In this document: piece after piece, positions 62,516 through 64,000 of the stretch
Layout of the letters: each line of letters starts with the position of its first letter
How positions within the stretch are numbered: the first letter of the stretch is position 1
Source of the DNA: Chthoniobacterales bacterium
GTDB taxonomy: Bacteria > Verrucomicrobiota > Verrucomicrobiia > Chthoniobacterales > JACTMZ01
Length of the DNA stretch: 64,000 nt
Direction of reading: 5' to 3'
NCBI GenBank assembly: GCA_018402585.1
Contig: JAGYIO010000004.1
Location: 124,001 to 188,000 of the forward strand
Program-made: the position numbers and the translations under genes
The notes under the pieces: model-generated
The model's database searches: none
Told to the model about the DNA's origin: nothing
What the model saw: only the letters and a program-made list of their open reading frames with translations

Positions 62516-64000
62516 ATGATCCATCAAGAAGACATCAATGTTCAGGATTTTGTCCACCAAATCGAGGCCGGCCGGCTCAAGCCGCTCGTTCTGCGTTTCC
62601 TTTTTTTCGTCACCGTGGCGGCCCTCGCCGCCGTTTATCTTTTTGTCATCTTCCGCGGTTTGGACTCCGAGACCGCCATGGATCAGGCGCAAATCGGGCG
62701 GCAGATCGCCGCGGGTTCGGGCTACACCACCCTCTATGTCCGTCCGCTCGCCATCTGGCAGTTCCTCAACCACCGCGAACTAATCCCCCCGAGCCCCCAG
62801 CCGGAGATCTACAATTTTCCCCTCAATCCCGTCTTCAACGCCGCCCTCCTCCGGCCGATCAAACGCTGGTGGCCGATGGGACCAACCGATGTCGTTTACC
62901 TCGGCGACACCGTGATTGCCGCGGCCGGCATCCTCCTCTTCCTCGGTTCGGTCCTGATCACCTTCTTTCTGGTGCGGGACCTTTTCGACCCGCGCATTGC
63001 CTGGTTGACCACCGGACTCGTTTTGCTCACCGACCTGCTCTGGCGATTTTCCATTTCCGGCCTGCCGCAAATGCTCCTGCTCTTCCTCTTCAGTGCGGCT
63101 CTCTGGTTGACCTACCGCGCCATGATGGCGCGGGAAGACAAACTGGCCGGGCGCACCCTTCTCTCCCTCGCCGGGGCGGCCTTGCTCTTCGGCCTCATGT
63201 CCCTCGCCCAGCCGCTGACCTCGTGGATGTTCCTCGGCTTCCTCGGCTTCGTCTTCACTTGGTTCCGTCCGCGCGCCATCAGCGGCCTGCTCGTCTTCCT
63301 GCTCTACGCCGCGGTGGTCGCCCCTTGGCTGGTGCGCAATTTTCTGGTCTGCGGAAACCCGCTCGGGCTGGGTATCTTCAGCATCCTCGACGGGGCGGGC
63401 AGCTCGGAGTTCTCCTTCATGAGCAACCTGCAGCCCGATCTGACCGCCTTTGGCACCGTGCGCGCCAAGTTGCGCGGCGGCCTGCTCGACCAGTTTCAAA
63501 ACCTCTTTTCGTACCTCGGCTACAATGTGGCCGCCGCCGCTTTCTTTCTTTCCCTCCTGCACATCTTCAAGCAACGCGTGCCCAACTTCTTCCGCTGGGC
63601 CCTCGTGCTCATGTGGCTCTTTGCCGCCTTCGGCATGGCCGCCTTCAGCCCGCGGGGCGCCGTCTCCCACAACCAGCTCCACGTCCTCTTCGTCCCCCTC
63701 TTCATCGCCTACGGCATGGCCTTCCTCATCGTGCTCTGGAACCGCATGGACCTGCGCTTCGCGCCGGCCCGCATCGCTTTTATTGTGGCGGTTTTCGTCG
63801 CCTCGACCCTGCCCATGGCGGTGAATATCCTCACCGCGCCGCCCGGACGCGTCGCTTGGCCGCCCTACATCGCCCCCTTCATCCATACGGTGGCCGACTG
63901 GATGGACCCCAACGAAGTGCTTTGCTCGGACATGCCTTGGGCCACCGCCTGGTACGGCGGACGCAACTCCCTCCTCCTCCCCACCACGATCAAACAATTT
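62516..64000 (+). CDS. Multi-spanning membrane protein, GT-C-like (paralogue 2), cut by window end
   Basis: Open from ATG 62516 (MIHQEDINVQDFVHQIEAGR) to the end of the window without a stop; at least 495 residues. It shares AMDQAQIGRQIAAGSGYTTLYVRPLA, LLWRFSISGLPQMLLLFLF and DMPWATAWYGGRNSLLLP with the preceding gene, so the pair arose by tandem duplication. The acidic loop after helix 1 suggests a lipid-linked-sugar glycosyltransferase. The C-terminus is missing. Confidence 0.75.
   Translation, partial: MIHQEDINVQDFVHQIEAGRLKPLVLRFLFFVTVAALAAVYLFVIFRGLDSETAMDQAQIGRQIAAGSGYTTLYVRPLAIWQFLNHRELIPPSPQPEIYNFPLNPVFNAALLRPIKRWWPMGPTDVVYLGDTVIAAAGILLFLGSVLITFFLVRDLFDPRIAWLTTGLVLLTDLLWRFSISGLPQMLLLFLFSAALWLTYRAMMAREDKLAGRTLLSLAGAALLFGLMSLAQPLTSWMFLGFLGFVFTWFRPRAISGLLVFLLYAAVVAPWLVRNFLVCGNPLGLGIFSILDGAGSSEFSFMSNLQPDLTAFGTVRAKLRGGLLDQFQNLFSYLGYNVAAAAFFLSLLHIFKQRVPNFFRWALVLMWLFAAFGMAAFSPRGAVSHNQLHVLFVPLFIAYGMAFLIVLWNRMDLRFAPARIAFIVAVFVASTLPMAVNILTAPPGRVAWPPYIAPFIHTVADWMDPNEVLCSDMPWATAWYGGRNSLLLPTTIKQF

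Noticed and set aside
1..64000. tRNA, rRNA and riboswitch signals
   Set aside because: Looked for T-loop-like GTTCGA patterns, rRNA-like stretches and long structured leaders; none was convincing enough to report.

Overview
The window is a GC-rich, gene-dense chromosomal segment from a Gram-negative bacterium. The best fit is Verrucomicrobiota or a close PVC relative. Supporting signs are a PEP-CTERM tail of the WKRRK type plus the broken remains of a second one, an McsA-McsB-ClpC operon, a type III glutamine synthetase, RNase HIII, LpxA and TamB-like envelope genes, a GyrA with PVC-like quinolone-region residues, and many palindromic intergenic repeats. I cannot name a genus. No rRNA, tRNA, CRISPR array or complete transposase gene was seen.

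Layout. 1-2440: the end of an oligoendopeptidase F gene and a soluble PAS histidine kinase. 2441-5209: an accessory patch. It holds a ParE/addiction toxin-antitoxin pair whose toxin is split by a 219-bp MITE-like element, and what looks like a decayed diversity-generating retroelement (DGR): a PEP-CTERM protein with a formylglycine-enzyme/C-type-lectin-type fold, a frameshifted Avd-like four-helix protein and a truncated reverse transcriptase. 5417-13333: trpB, mutY, rnhC, a META protein, an L,D-transpeptidase and gyrA. 13393-16339: an unusual light-repair operon of three overlapping genes (a domain-permuted photolyase-like protein, a DUF2256 zinc protein and a photolyase). 16438-26519: a toxin-antitoxin pair, lpxA, radC, a polyprenyl synthetase, an SDR, a cupin, an FMN alpha-hydroxyacid oxidase, an alpha/beta hydrolase, a GH63-like glucosidase and a small orphan gene. 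26805-31784: a branched-chain aminotransferase gene leading into mcsA-mcsB-clpC. 31785-32440: a repeat nest with two tandem MITE copies. 32460-43906: a TamB-like protein, TauE/Nudix/Usp, a secreted unknown, a DUF885 peptidase-like protein, speA, a thioesterase, an anchored unknown plus a roadblock-like protein, and a 57-residue DUF6132 gene. 43903-51924: an orphan antitoxin, lexA, glnA (GSIII), lgt, a lipocalin lipoprotein, nuoG and a UPF0173 hydrolase. 52000-64000: a BASS transporter, an MFS transporter, and a run of membrane GT-C-like glycosyltransferase candidates with a GT2 enzyme, an L,D-transpeptidase lipoprotein and an NtrC-type regulator.

How genes may work together. A near-perfect sigma-54 promoter lies upstream of glnA, and the window carries both a soluble NtrB-like kinase and an NtrC-family activator, so nitrogen control of glnA is a reasonable inference. 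McsA/McsB/ClpC form a protein-arginine-phosphate degradation module. Lgt lies next to one of its probable substrates, the lipocalin lipoprotein. MutY, an MTH1-like Nudix enzyme, RadC, the photolyases and LexA are scattered DNA-protection functions rather than one locus.

The most unusual parts are the DGR relic, the TTA/TAA-targeting MITE family with a captured insertion event, and the permuted photolyase operon.
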